From positions 1 through 13,312 of the forward strand of contig WTXG01000567.1 in assembly GCA_022496185.1 (NCBI GenBank): 13,312 nucleotides of DNA, in the 5' to 3' direction. Every line of letters begins with the position of its first letter. Positions within the stretch are counted from its first letter, which is position 1. The notes beneath the pieces are model-generated. The model had not been told where the DNA came from. It did not search any database and worked only from the letters and a program-made list of their open reading frames with translations. The stretch is from Multifurca ochricompacta (Eukaryota; Basidiomycota; Agaricomycetes; Russulales; Russulaceae). The position numbers and the translations under genes were made by a program. Shown piece by piece: positions 1 to 7,420 of this stretch.

Positions 1-645
1 TGTATAAAATTGAAACCAGAATAATAAAATAAAAATGGAATAATAAATTATCTTAATCTTATGAACATAAAATAGGAATCTTTGAGGGATCTTGAGTAGC
101 CATAAATGAATGCATTGTGTCCAAGTGCATATCTCCTTGACCGGGATCTCCCAGGCTGGATCTCCGAAATGTGCGATGCAAGTAAAGAACTTGCATGCGT
201 TTCATTTTATGGGTAACCCAGGTATCAAAACAATTATCCAGGGGTTACCCCTACCAATTTCTATGTGTTCATCAATTTTTTTGCATTCTGTGTAATTATC
301 TGACAGGCTTTTCATCAATGTTCTATAACATCCTATCTAATCATTGCTGTATACTGGATTTTAGTTGTGCTTGTATAAAATTGAAAGCAGAATAATAAAA
401 TAAAAATGGATAATTAATTATCTTAATCTTCTAAACATAAAACAAGAGTCATTGAGGGATCTTAAGCAGCCACAAATGAATGCATTGTGTATCTTCTTGG
501 TCTGGGAAGGCCCGGGCCGGTTATCCGAAATGCGTGATGCAAGTAAAGAACTTGCACGCATTTTCACGGGTGACCTGCAGGTAACCCACGGGTATGGGTA
601 TGGGTACCAACGAGGATACCCCAGGGTTACCCCTGCCAATCACTA
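1..645 (+). mobile_element. hAT-like TIR element, copy A (right part, runs off the window)
   Basis: This is a non-coding, non-autonomous DNA transposon end. It contains two tandem monomers, about 1-364 and 365-645. Each opens with an AT-rich stretch (TTGTATAAAATTGAAA at 366) and closes with a GC-rich block rich in GGGTA/TACCC. The right terminus CAATCACTA ends at 645; its reverse complement TAGTGATTGGCAGGGGTAAC fits the YARNG start of hAT-superfamily inverted repeats, which is established knowledge. The sequence closely matches 2985-3663 of copy B in the same orientation. Each monomer has the hairpin GCAAGTAAAGAACTTGC (near 179 and 540). The left end lies outside the window, so the target-site duplication cannot be checked. 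The assignment to hAT rests on the terminus only, because no transposase is present. Confidence 0.72.
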
Positions 646-817
646 ATGCTTGTGCATCATTAGTAAGGTACATCAGTCAGCTACTGCAGAATGTGAGAAA
701 GAAGGTAATAATGATATGGTAAATAGTCCGAAACTCCAATATCTAATCTAGTCCACAAAGTAGCTAATCTAATCTCCTGATGCCTGAAGCATCACTGAAC
801 ATGTCCTGTGTTCAACA
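646..817 (-). repeat. Inverted 5' end of a Copia-family LTR
   Basis: The reverse complement of this stretch matches 6247-6418, the first 172 bases of the Copia 3' LTR, with about 16 mismatches by eye and no length change. On the minus strand it begins TGTTGAACACAGG at 817, exactly at an LTR start, and abuts the Copia integrase reading frame. It is therefore part of a second family member (solo LTR or whole element) inserted backwards into the integrase. Its U3 is cut at 645/646 by hAT-like copy A. If the insertion was standard, ACACA at 818-822 is one side of its TSD; the other side is outside the window. Confidence 0.8.
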
Positions 818-2212
818 ACACACAGACCAAGGTGGTGAATTTGTTAATAGGGAGCTGAAGTCAATACTTGAGAAGGCTGGCATAGAGCATAAATTAACAA
901 TGCCATATTCCCCACAACAAAATGGAAGGGCTGAAAGGTTCAACAGAACCATTATGGAAAAGGCCACTAGCATGCTGCATCATGCTGGTCTTTCCCTTGG
1001 TTTCTGGGAATGTGCAGTGTGAACAGCCTGTCACATATACAATAGAACACCTATCTGTTCAAATAAGTGGAGGACACCACTAGAACTTCTGGATGGGGAC
1101 ATTCCAGATGTTTCTTACTTTAAAATATTTGGCTGCTTAGCCTATTATACTGTCCCAGAGGATAAAAGACACAAACTGGATCACAAAGCCAGGGAACAGT
1201 CTTTGTTGGGTATGCACCCCATTCCAAAGGGTATCTCCTATGGGATGCACATACTTGATCCTTCATATTGTCGAGAGATGTGACATTTGATGAAGGATCC
1301 TTCCCATCCAACCTTGTCAAGGACACAAGGGAAAACAAAAGGAAAAAGTTACACCTTTTGTATTAGAAGTTGAGAGGTCTGTCCAGCCTCAACCAGCAAT
1401 AGCCACAGTTCCTCAGGCTCCTGAAGATAAGGAAGCTGAGGTTGAGGAACAGGAGGTAGTGGAACCTCCTCAAATAAATCCTGAGCCTACCACACCTGAT
1501 AATGAAGTTGACACACACAAAGTCACTATCTATCAGACCCCCATCACAAGTCATGGAACCATCAGAACTCCCAAAGAACCTGTGCCAAAAGACAATCAAA
1601 GAAGAATGTTGGCAGACTTCCCCAACCAGTTTTTATAGGGAAAGTCCACATTCTCAACAACATGACAGGGCTGTGCAGGAAGACTTAGATCTTGATACTG
1701 CCATCCCAAACATTCATGTCACATGAATCCTCAATTTATAATAAGGATAATGCTGAGTTTGTGCAGGTTCTTCCAGACTTGGGCATATGGAATGCTAAAT
1801 GCTGCAGGAGTCTCTTATAGAGATCCCCTGACTTTTCAGGAGGCAATGCAGTCTGATAATGCAGTGAATGGCTTGAGGCATGTAAATATGAAATTGATGC
1901 CTTAGATAAACTAGATGTGTGGTGCCTTGAAGATCTTCTGAAAGGAAGAAAGGCTGTCAAATCAAAATGGGTTTTTAAGCTGAAAGCAGATGGACGGTTT
2001 TTGCTAGGCTTGTGGCAAAAGGTTTCACCCAAATAGAAGGGGTGGACTTCAACAAAACATTCTCCCCAGTCACCAGATTTGAATCTCTTAGATTATTACT
2101 AGCACTAGCTATGCTAGAAGATTGGGAAATCCACCAGATGGATGTCAAATCAGCATTCCTTCACAGCAATCTGGAAGAGGAGATTTATATGGAGCAACCT
2201 GTTGGTTTTGTC
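818..2212 (+). pseudogene. Ty1/Copia pol, 5' part: integrase core, linker, start of reverse transcriptase
   Basis: The visible protein starts inside the integrase (HTDQGGEF at about 821) and lacks gag, protease and the integrase N-terminus. The D of TDQGGEF and the E of GRAERF are separated by exactly 35 residues, the DD35E spacing. Downstream come conserved integrase C-terminal pieces (HIYNRTP, FKIFGCLAYY, then GYAPHSKGYLLWDAHT and LSRDVTFDEGSF in shifted frames). A proline- and glutamate-rich linker is open at about 1365-1635. The reverse transcriptase N-terminus follows: KSKWVFKLKADG, ARLVAKGFTQ, FSPVTRFESLR, HQMDVKSAFLH, EEEIYMEQPVGF. A TGA stop lies at 1020-1022, a TAG near 1635, and there are frameshifts near 1203 and 2003. 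It is a dead copy; pol continues at 3664 after hAT-like copy B. Confidence 0.93.
2179..2212 (+). repeat. Left copy of 34-bp direct repeat abutting hAT-like copy B
   Basis: These 34 bases encode E-I-Y-M-E-Q-P-V-G-F of the Copia reverse transcriptase and are repeated at 3664-3697 with four substitutions. The repeat ends exactly one base before the transposon terminus TAGTG at 2213. It behaves like a target-site duplication but is far longer than the 8 bp of hAT elements. Confidence 0.85.
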
Positions 2213-3663
2213 TAGTGATTGTCAAGGGTTTTCATACCCGTGCGGGTAAGCGCCACGGGTTTTGCCGGGTACAGGTACAGGTATACGGCTCCCAACCTGT
2301 GGAAACCCATACCCATGCAGCGGGTTTGGCGGGTATAGGTGCCAATCATGCATTGACAAGATCAGTAGAAATTCTAAGATAAAACACATCTGCAGCCACA
2401 AAAATAAAAGATCTCATCTGATGTATGCTATAGGGTATCTTTAAATATGTTCTAGTATTATTATATAAAATATCAAAGCAGATTAATGGTGCGATGTAAA
2501 ATAAAAGTGTTATCAGTGATCCACTTTCTTGAAACCATGATACATCTGTTTTATTAACGCGCGACCAATTCTGCCGGTCTGGCACTATCTAAAATACACT
2601 CAAGACTAATATAGACTATTCTATAATCTAATTATCAAATTACTTTATTGAAACAAGGCCCGCGTGTGTCTACAAGCTGCATGGGGCAGCGACTACATTG
2701 CATTGCATGGTGGTCTGACCTCCTTCCTATTAAGGAAGGTTGACTTAAACGCGCAGAAATGTGCATCCAGGGACTAGGACAGTCACACTTGTATGAAATG
2801 AAACCAGAATAATAAAATAATAATGTAAATAAAGGATCCATTTAATCTTCTGAACATAAACCAACAATTTTTGAGGAATCTTGAGTAGCCATAAATGAAC
2901 ACGTTGTGTCCAAGTGCTTATCTCCTTGACCGGGATGGCCCAGGCCATTTATCCGAAATGTGCAGAAATGCAAAGAACAGTCACACTTGTATAAAATTGA
3001 AACCAGAATTATAAAATAAAAATAGAATAATAAATTATCTTAATCTTATGAACATAAAACAGGAATTTTTGAGGGATCTCAAGAAGCCATAAATGAACGC
3101 GTTGTGTCCAAGTGCATATCTCCTAGACCGGGATGTTCCAGGCCGGATGTCCAAAATGCACGATGCAAGTAAAGAACTTGCACACGTTTCATTTTATGGG
3201 TAACCCAGGTATCAAAACAATTATCCAGGGGTTACCCCTGTCAATTGCGATGTGTTCATCAAATTATTTTGCATTCTGTGTGGTTATCTGACAGGCTTTT
3301 CATCAATGTTCTATAACATCCTATCTAATCATCTCTGTATACTGGATTTTAGTTGTGCTTGTATAAAATTGAAAGCAGAATAATAAAATAAAAATGGAAT
3401 AATAAATTATCTTAATCTTCTAAACATAAAACAAGAGTCATTGAGGGATCTTAAGCAGCCACAAATGAACACATTGTGTATCATCTTGGTCCGGGAAGGC
3501 CCGGGCCGGTCATCCAAAATGCATGATGCAAGTAAAAAACTTGCACGTGTTTTCACGGGTGACCTGCAGGTAACCTGCAGGTTACCCATACCCGTCACCA
3601 CGGGTACGGGTACGGGTACAGGTACCAATGAGGATACCCCAGGGTTACCCCTGCCAATCACTA
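2213..3663 (+). mobile_element. hAT-like non-autonomous TIR element, copy B (complete, 1,451 bp)
   Basis: The left terminus TAGTGATTGTCAAGGGT and the reverse complement of the right terminus, TAGTGATTGGCAGGGGT, match at 15 of 17 positions and start with YARNG as in hAT elements. The left subterminal block (2213-2345) is GC-rich with many GGGTA/TACCC units. An AT-rich unique core (2345-2760) follows. The right side is three tandem monomers, about 2787-2981, 2985-3352 and 3355-3663. The second monomer ends in a degenerate copy of the terminal repeat (GGGGTTACCCCTGTCAATT near 3228), so terminal sequence is repeated inside. No transposase-like frame is present. The element interrupts Copia pol inside the reverse transcriptase. 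Copies A and C belong to the same family. Superfamily placement is inference from the termini. Confidence 0.82.
2787..3663 (+). repeat. Three tandem ~195-370 bp monomers forming the right end of copy B
   Basis: Each monomer repeats the same order of blocks: an AT-rich start (ACTTGTATAAAATTGAAACC and variants), TAATCTT..AACATAAA, GAGGGATCTTGAGTAGCC, AAATGAACGCGTTGTGTCC, a CCGGGA/GGCC block, and a GCAAGTAAAGAACTTGC hairpin. The first monomer is short and its hairpin is decayed. The second and third end in GGGTTACCCC plus a terminal-repeat-like sequence. Copies A and C carry the same kind of array. Confidence 0.8.
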
Positions 3664-3697
3664 GGAGATATATATGGAGCAACCAGTTGGTTTCATC
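3664..3697 (+). repeat. Right copy of 34-bp direct repeat abutting hAT-like copy B
   Basis: This starts on the base after the element terminus CACTA (ends 3663) and matches 2179-2212 at 30 of 34 positions. It re-encodes the same reverse transcriptase residues, so the Copia frame resumes 34 bases before where it stopped. Confidence 0.85.
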
Positions 3698-4857
3698 ATT
3701 GCTGGTCAAGAGTCCAAAGTTTGTAGGCTACAAAAGCATTATATGGCCTCAAACAAGCATCCCGAGCATGGAATCTACAATTCCATGCAGTTCTTAATGA
3801 ACTGGGCTTTACTTGGACGTACTCTGATGCAGGAGTATATGTGTTTCATCATAAAGAGGGGGATGATTCACTCTACATCATTCTCTATGTAGATGACATT
3901 ACTATACTTGGATCTTCCAATGATAAGATAACATGGCTGAAGTCATCTCTATCTAATTGATATGAGATGACTGACTTGGGAGAAATCCAGTCATACCTTG
4001 GAGTTAATATCACCAGGGATCATCCTAACAAGACACTGGAGATTGACCAAGCAGCCTATAGTTTATCTATTATTGAGAAGTTTGGGATGAGGGATTCCAA
4101 CTGAGTATATACTCCTCTCCCCTCTGGCGCTGATGTACATCTGGTCAAGTTTGATGGCCAGGCATCTACTTCTGATATAAAGAAGTATCAACAGTTGATG
4201 GGATCTCTGCTATGGGTGCAGATTGGAAGCAGACCAGACATCAGTTTTGCTGTGGCGCGCCTTAGTCAATATGCTTCCAACCCCTCTCAGGATCATATGC
4301 GACTTGCAAAATATGTCTTAAAGTATCTTAATAGTACAAAAGACTACAAGTTGCGATATTCTGGAGGGAATGGAGAGAGTGGCCTTCATGGCTTTGCAGA
4401 TTCCTCATGGGGAGATCAAGAGGACTGCCACTCTACCTCAGGCTACATGTTCTTCTTGGCAAATGGTGCCATATCCTGGTGTTCCAGAAAGCAGAAGACA
4501 GTAGCACAGTCCACCACTGAAGCTGAATATATGAGCCTCTCTGAGGCTTCTAATCAGGCAGCATGGTATAGGACTTTTATGGAAGAATTAGGGTATGAGG
4601 TATCCTCCCCTATACTACTCCATTGTGACAATAAGGGTGCTGTGGATCTAGCATTAAACCCTGTCACAGGAAGGCAGTCAAAGCACATACCTATCAAGTA
4701 CCATGCCATAAGGGGATACATAGAATCGCACATAATTGACTTAGTGCAAACTCCCACTGGTGAGATGCTGGCAGATGGCTTACAAAGTCTCTGCCAAGAG
4801 CATCCTTTGAAACCATGGTCAATGGACTTGGATTAGTGCTGGAATGAGAGAGCTGGA
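3664..4857 (+). pseudogene. Ty1/Copia pol, 3' part: reverse transcriptase catalytic region and RNase H
   Basis: Translation resumes with EIYMEQPVGF and then GQESKVCRLQ. A one-base loss in an A run near 3732 shifts the frame to ALYGLKQASRAWN. The reverse transcriptase active site YVDD lies at 3886-3897. The same frame runs through YEMTDLGEIQSYLGV to the RNase H domain: FADSSWGD, QKTVAQSTTEAEYMSLSEA and HCDNKGAVDLA, carrying the expected acidic D, E and D residues. TGA stops at 3958-3960 and 4102-4104 break the frame; only 4195-4836 is open. A one-base loss near 4780 shifts the last residues, so the usual family ending (TKSLPRASFE, then a TGA at 4855-4857) is read in another frame. It would have synthesised cDNA in a cytoplasmic particle; it cannot now. 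Confidence 0.93.
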
Positions 4858-4986
4858 ATTTGAAGACTTTGTATACCAGTCTCACTTTCCCACCATGCAA
4901 CATGAGCACATTCTCAACCTCAAGAGTGACGCAAGTGGTGTGTATGCCAGAAGTAGGCATTCAAATATGTCAGGCGTTCAGCTTGC
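4858..4986 (+). other. Copia 3' untranslated region, first segment
   Basis: This is non-coding sequence between the end of Copia pol and the solo LTR at 4992. Removing the two solo LTRs below joins it to 5597-5626 and 6154-6246, giving a leader-to-LTR distance of roughly 260 bases before the polypurine tract. No reading frame or other motif was recognised. Confidence 0.6.
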
Positions 4987-4991
4987 ATAAG

Positions 4992-5591
4992 TGTTACACT
5001 CAGAGGGGTGTACGCAGTCAAGTGCGGTGGCTAGGTCACAGAGACAAGGTCAGGATGATCTTGGAATGATGTGGAAGACAATAAGTCCAATGCAAGGTCT
5101 ACCAGAGTCACAGGCTCAGTGTACAAGTCACAGAGGATGAGTACCAAAGGGACAAGTTCAGGTGGTGAGACGCAAGGAAGGAAGTAAAGGTCCACAAGAC
5201 TTCTGATTGACACAAAAGCTCAAGATGGGGAACCATCTGAGCAAGACTAGCTAGGGTATATATACATGCTGGACTAGCTTAGTCATCAGGGTTCTTATCT
5301 GTCTATCTAAGCACTGTGGGTCTGGACATGTGACTATGGAACTTCCATCAGAACCAGTGCCACCGTCTTCCCACATCAACTAAGGTTCAGGGTCCTTCTG
5401 TACACGAGGCATCAAACCTTACTGTCATGTGATCTGCTTCTGTACCTCATGCCATATCTGTCTTCTGGACTTTGGCGTGGGACATCATGACTAAGCTGGT
5501 GATGTCCTTGCGGACCCCGTGTGGCTACTGTCACTGCTTGTGTGTCCCCCATGTCTTGCCGTCTGTCAGGTATGCTGGGTAGGTTGTAACA
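4992..5591 (+). mobile_element. Solo LTR, 600 bp, TSD ATAAG
   Basis: The stretch begins TGTTACACTC and ends GGTTGTAACA, so the termini form a 7-bp imperfect inverted repeat with the TG...CA signature of LTRs. It is flanked by a perfect 5-bp duplication, ATAAG at 4987-4991 and 5592-5596, so it is a solo LTR left by recombination of a full element. A TATA box lies at 5257-5264. No internal coding sequence is present. Strand is set from the position of the TATA box within the LTR and is not certain. It sits in the Copia 3' untranslated region. Confidence 0.88.
5257..5264 (+). promoter_or_regulatory. TATA box of the 600-bp solo LTR
   Basis: TATATATA after CTAGGG and before CATGCTGG, about 265 bases into the LTR, which suits a U3 promoter. 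The motif is symmetrical, so it does not prove direction. Confidence 0.5.
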
Positions 5592-5631
5592 ATAAGCAAA
5601 TCTACAACTCGTATGCAAAACTTACAACCCC

Positions 5632-6148
5632 TGTGACAGAATTCTCCCTGTGATGTTACTAATGACTTGACATCGTGTTTCACTGGTGTTTTGCTTACTG
5701 AGGGCCTAACCCCTCCTAATTCTCCTTAGTTCTAGCTCATTCTACTGCACAACCATTTAGATACTATGTCATAGTCCTAGAACCTTCTATTTACTATGAC
5801 ATAGCTAGTTTTACATGTATTTAAAGACCTACTAGAGTAGAGAGACAGACTAAGTCTGTTCTCTTGTGTTCAATCAAAGGTGCTTCGGACTTCATCAAAT
5901 CCTCTCAGTTAGAGCCCCACTTGAACTCTCCAAGATGTGACTTGGAGAGCCTTCATCATCTTGAACTTGTTGCAGGACTTAGAGTCTCTGCCATCGACCT
6001 CGAATCTCACACGTGTGCCCTCTGACTTCATCATGGGCTTGACCAGAACTTGACTTTGCTGTGACCTAGAGCCTTGACTTATCTTGACGCAACTTGGGAG
6101 GCTAGCTCCCACACGATCCCCGACACAGTTCCGCACCTAACTGTGACA
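5632..6148 (+). mobile_element. Solo LTR, 517 bp, TSD ACCCC (family shared with 10766-11282)
   Basis: It begins TGTGACAGAATTC and ends CTAACTGTGACA. A perfect 5-bp duplication, ACCCC, flanks it at 5627-5631 and 6149-6153. An inverted copy of exactly the same length lies at 10766-11282 with its own, different duplication, so these are two independent insertions of one LTR family. A TATA-like TATTTAAAG is at 5818-5826. A 12-bp inverted repeat (CTATGTCATAGT at 5764 and ACTATGACATAG at 5793) lies just upstream and is also in the other copy. It is inserted in the Copia 3' untranslated region, 40 bases after the 600-bp solo LTR. Confidence 0.93.
5764..5804 (+). promoter_or_regulatory. 12-bp inverted repeat upstream of the TATA-like box in the 517-bp LTR
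   Basis: CTATGTCATAGT (5764-5775) and ACTATGACATAG (5793-5804) are perfect reverse complements, and each arm is itself nearly palindromic. They sit about 14-55 bases before TATTTAAAG and recur in the inverted LTR copy. Placement suggests an activator site or a hairpin; this is inference. Confidence 0.45.
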
Positions 6149-6153
6149 ACCCC

Positions 6154-6246
6154 ACACTTCTTGTCGACTCATTCTCAACCTTGCGCTGGCGATGTGCTCA
6201 TTTAACTCATTTCCATCTATGACCAGATGCCTTCAGCATGGAGGGA
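6154..6246 (+). other. Copia 3' untranslated region, last segment, with polypurine tract
   Basis: This is the remainder of the Copia 3' region after the two solo LTRs. It ends in GGAGGGA at 6240-6246, immediately before the LTR start TGTTGAACA. That purine run fits a polypurine tract for plus-strand priming and marks the following LTR as the 3' LTR of this Copia element. Confidence 0.65.
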
Positions 6247-6522
6247 TGTTGAACACAGGATGTGTTTGGTGATGCTTCAGGCATCAGGAGATTAGATTAG
6301 CTACTTTGTGGATTAGATTAGATATCAGAGTCTTGGACTTTTTACATTATCATTATTACTTTCTTTCTCACATTCCACAGTAGCTGACTGATGTACCTTA
6401 GTAATGATGCACAAGCATGTGATTCCTTACTAGCCAATGGCCTATTCCCCTCTTGTTTATTGTTTGGACTTTGTCTGGCACTTGTGGACTTATTCCCAGT
6501 GCACAGACCATCCCTTGGAATG

Positions 6523-6530
6523 TATATAAG
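6523..6530 (+). promoter_or_regulatory. TATA box of the Copia LTR
   Basis: TATATAAG, conserved in the inverted LTR copy at 9804-9811. It marks the U3 core promoter; the hairpin starts about 19 bases downstream, near the expected transcription start. Confidence 0.7.
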
Positions 6531-6548
6531 GGTGTCTGTTTCATCTCT

Positions 6549-6583
6549 TACACTTCAGAGTTTCCTTCAACCTCTGAAGTGTA
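6549..6583 (+). repeat. 12-bp-stem hairpin at the expected transcript start of the Copia LTR
   Basis: TACACTTCAGAG (6549-6560) pairs perfectly with CTCTGAAGTGTA (6572-6583) around an 11-base loop, TTTCCTTCAAC. The inverted LTR copy keeps at least 10 pairs. A second direct copy of GAGTTTCCTTCAACCTCTGA lies near 7252 in this LTR and again in the other copy, so the block is duplicated inside the LTR. A role in RNA structure or packaging is inference. Confidence 0.7.
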
Positions 6584-6595
6584 AGTCCCATTTAC

Positions 6596-7171
6596 TGTTA
6601 CAACTCACTGTTGACTGCCTGGACAGTGGGTTGTATGTGAGGGAAAGGGATTTTGGAAGTGGGCAAAGGATGAGAGTGAGGGTGAAAGTGCAAGGGAGAC
6701 GAAGCAAACAGCTCAAGGGCAAGGGATGAGAAGCCTTCCACAAGGTGGGGCTAATCTCCTAGGTAATCAGGAACCAGATCACAAGTGGACAGTCTGGAGC
6801 TGTCCATTCTATTCCCAAAGGGTTTATATACATAATTACAACTGGGACTTTGGTCTGTGCACCACTTTAGGGGAGGTTAACTTTGCTTTAACTCCCTACT
6901 GATCCACCAATGAGAATAGCCCCACTTTTGGGCTTAGAAATCTGCAGTCTGCAGTCTGCAGTTTGTGGACTGCTGTTTAGGCATTGTGGGGTTCTGTTAG
7001 TACTCTTCCCACAGCTCTCTAATTTGGCAGGAGTCTGGCCCTGGTCCGGACCGGCCCTTCTCTGGTCTTAATCTAGGGTTATCTTCATCTCTGAGGGTTC
7101 TACAAGGTCTCTGGGAGCATCTGGAGATTTCTGGGGGGTCAGGAGGTCTTCTAGGGTGTCAGTTCATGACA
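6596..7171 (+). mobile_element. Solo LTR, 576 bp, TSD TTTAC, nested in the Copia 3' LTR
   Basis: It begins TGTTACAACTC and ends GTTCATGACA (TG...CA) and is flanked by a perfect 5-bp duplication, TTTAC, at 6591-6595 and 7172-7176. Comparison with the inverted Copia LTR at 9578-9935, which lacks it, confirms the boundaries. A TATA box (TTTATATAC) is at 6823-6831. CTGCAGTCTGCAGTCTGCAG near 6942 is a short tandem 7-mer. It falls inside the candidate intron of the host LTR. It is unrelated by eye to the 600-bp and 517-bp LTRs apart from the TGTTACA start shared with the former. Confidence 0.9.
6823..6831 (+). promoter_or_regulatory. TATA box of the 576-bp solo LTR
   Basis: TTTATATAC, about 228 bases into the LTR, at the usual place for a U3 promoter. 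Confidence 0.5.
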
Positions 7172-7341
7172 TTTACTCTGCTTACTACCTTACCTATAAC
7201 TAACCATCTCTTGTAGATAACTTGTTTTAGGTGTGTAGAATAGCAATATAGAGTTTCCTTCAACCTCTGAAGTATAACTTGTTTTAGCCTAAACTGCTAA
7301 CCTTTCACAGTCAGTATGCTGCACCTCATGCCTGTTCAACA

Positions 7342-7420
7342 CCTTCTCCCCAGTAAGCTCAGCAGGGCATATTGCTGCTGCTTTTGACTTCATTTCCTGC
7401 ACATGCCCCCTCCATATCAT
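7342..7420. other. Flank between Copia 3' LTR and hAT-like copy C
   Basis: This is short sequence with no recognised reading frame, primer-binding site or repeat match in the window. It is most simply the genomic target of the Copia insertion, beginning with the expected TSD CCTTC. Confidence 0.4.

Larger units (their letters stand above)
6581..7216 (+). other. Candidate intron in the Copia LTR leader (55 nt without the nested LTR)
   Basis: The sequence has a donor GTAAGT at 6581, a branch site CTAAC at 7200-7204 and an acceptor TTGTAG ending at 7216, 12 bases after the branch site. With the nested solo LTR and one TSD copy removed it is 55 nt. The inverted LTR copy has the same three signals over 50 nt (9705-9754). 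This fits fungal introns, which are established to be short with such signals. Splicing is not shown by sequence alone. Confidence 0.5.
6247..7341 (+). mobile_element. Copia 3' LTR (about 514 bp, split by a nested solo LTR)
   Basis: The LTR begins TGTTGAACA and ends TGTTCAACA, a perfect 9-bp terminal inverted repeat. Removing the nested solo LTR 6596-7171 and one 5-bp TSD copy leaves about 514 bp. A TATA box (TATATAAG) lies at 6523-6530, a 12-bp-stem hairpin at 6549-6583, and a candidate intron begins at 6581. Partial inverted copies are at 646-817 and 9578-9935. It follows a polypurine tract and no primer-binding-like sequence follows it, so it is the 3' LTR of the Copia at 818-4857. The host TSD is expected to begin CCTTC (7342-7346); the 5' side is outside the window. 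Confidence 0.88.

Noticed and set aside
1736..2032. 98-residue ORF on the minus strand
   Set aside because: It is antisense to the start of the Copia reverse transcriptase and is a shadow.
2720..2760. Possible CRISPR or satellite array from repeated short units
   Set aside because: The repeats are transposon monomers of 195-370 bp with no short regular spacer pattern.
3441..3797. 118-residue ORF on the plus strand
   Set aside because: It runs from transposon monomer repeats through (GGGTAC)n into the Copia fragment in the wrong frame; similar frames recur in other copies only because the repeat does.
5909..6136. A 75-residue ORF on the minus strand, with a near-identical twin at 10778-11005 on the plus strand
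   Set aside because: Both lie antisense within the 517-bp LTRs. Their likeness is explained by the LTRs being recent copies; no domain is recognisable.
6391..6729. 112-residue ORF on the plus strand
   Set aside because: It crosses the border of two nested LTRs (6596), so it is an accident of the insertion.
7342..7365. Primer-binding site after the Copia LTR
   Set aside because: CCTTCTCCCC shows no resemblance to a tRNA 3' end complement, and the polypurine tract upstream makes this the 3' LTR.
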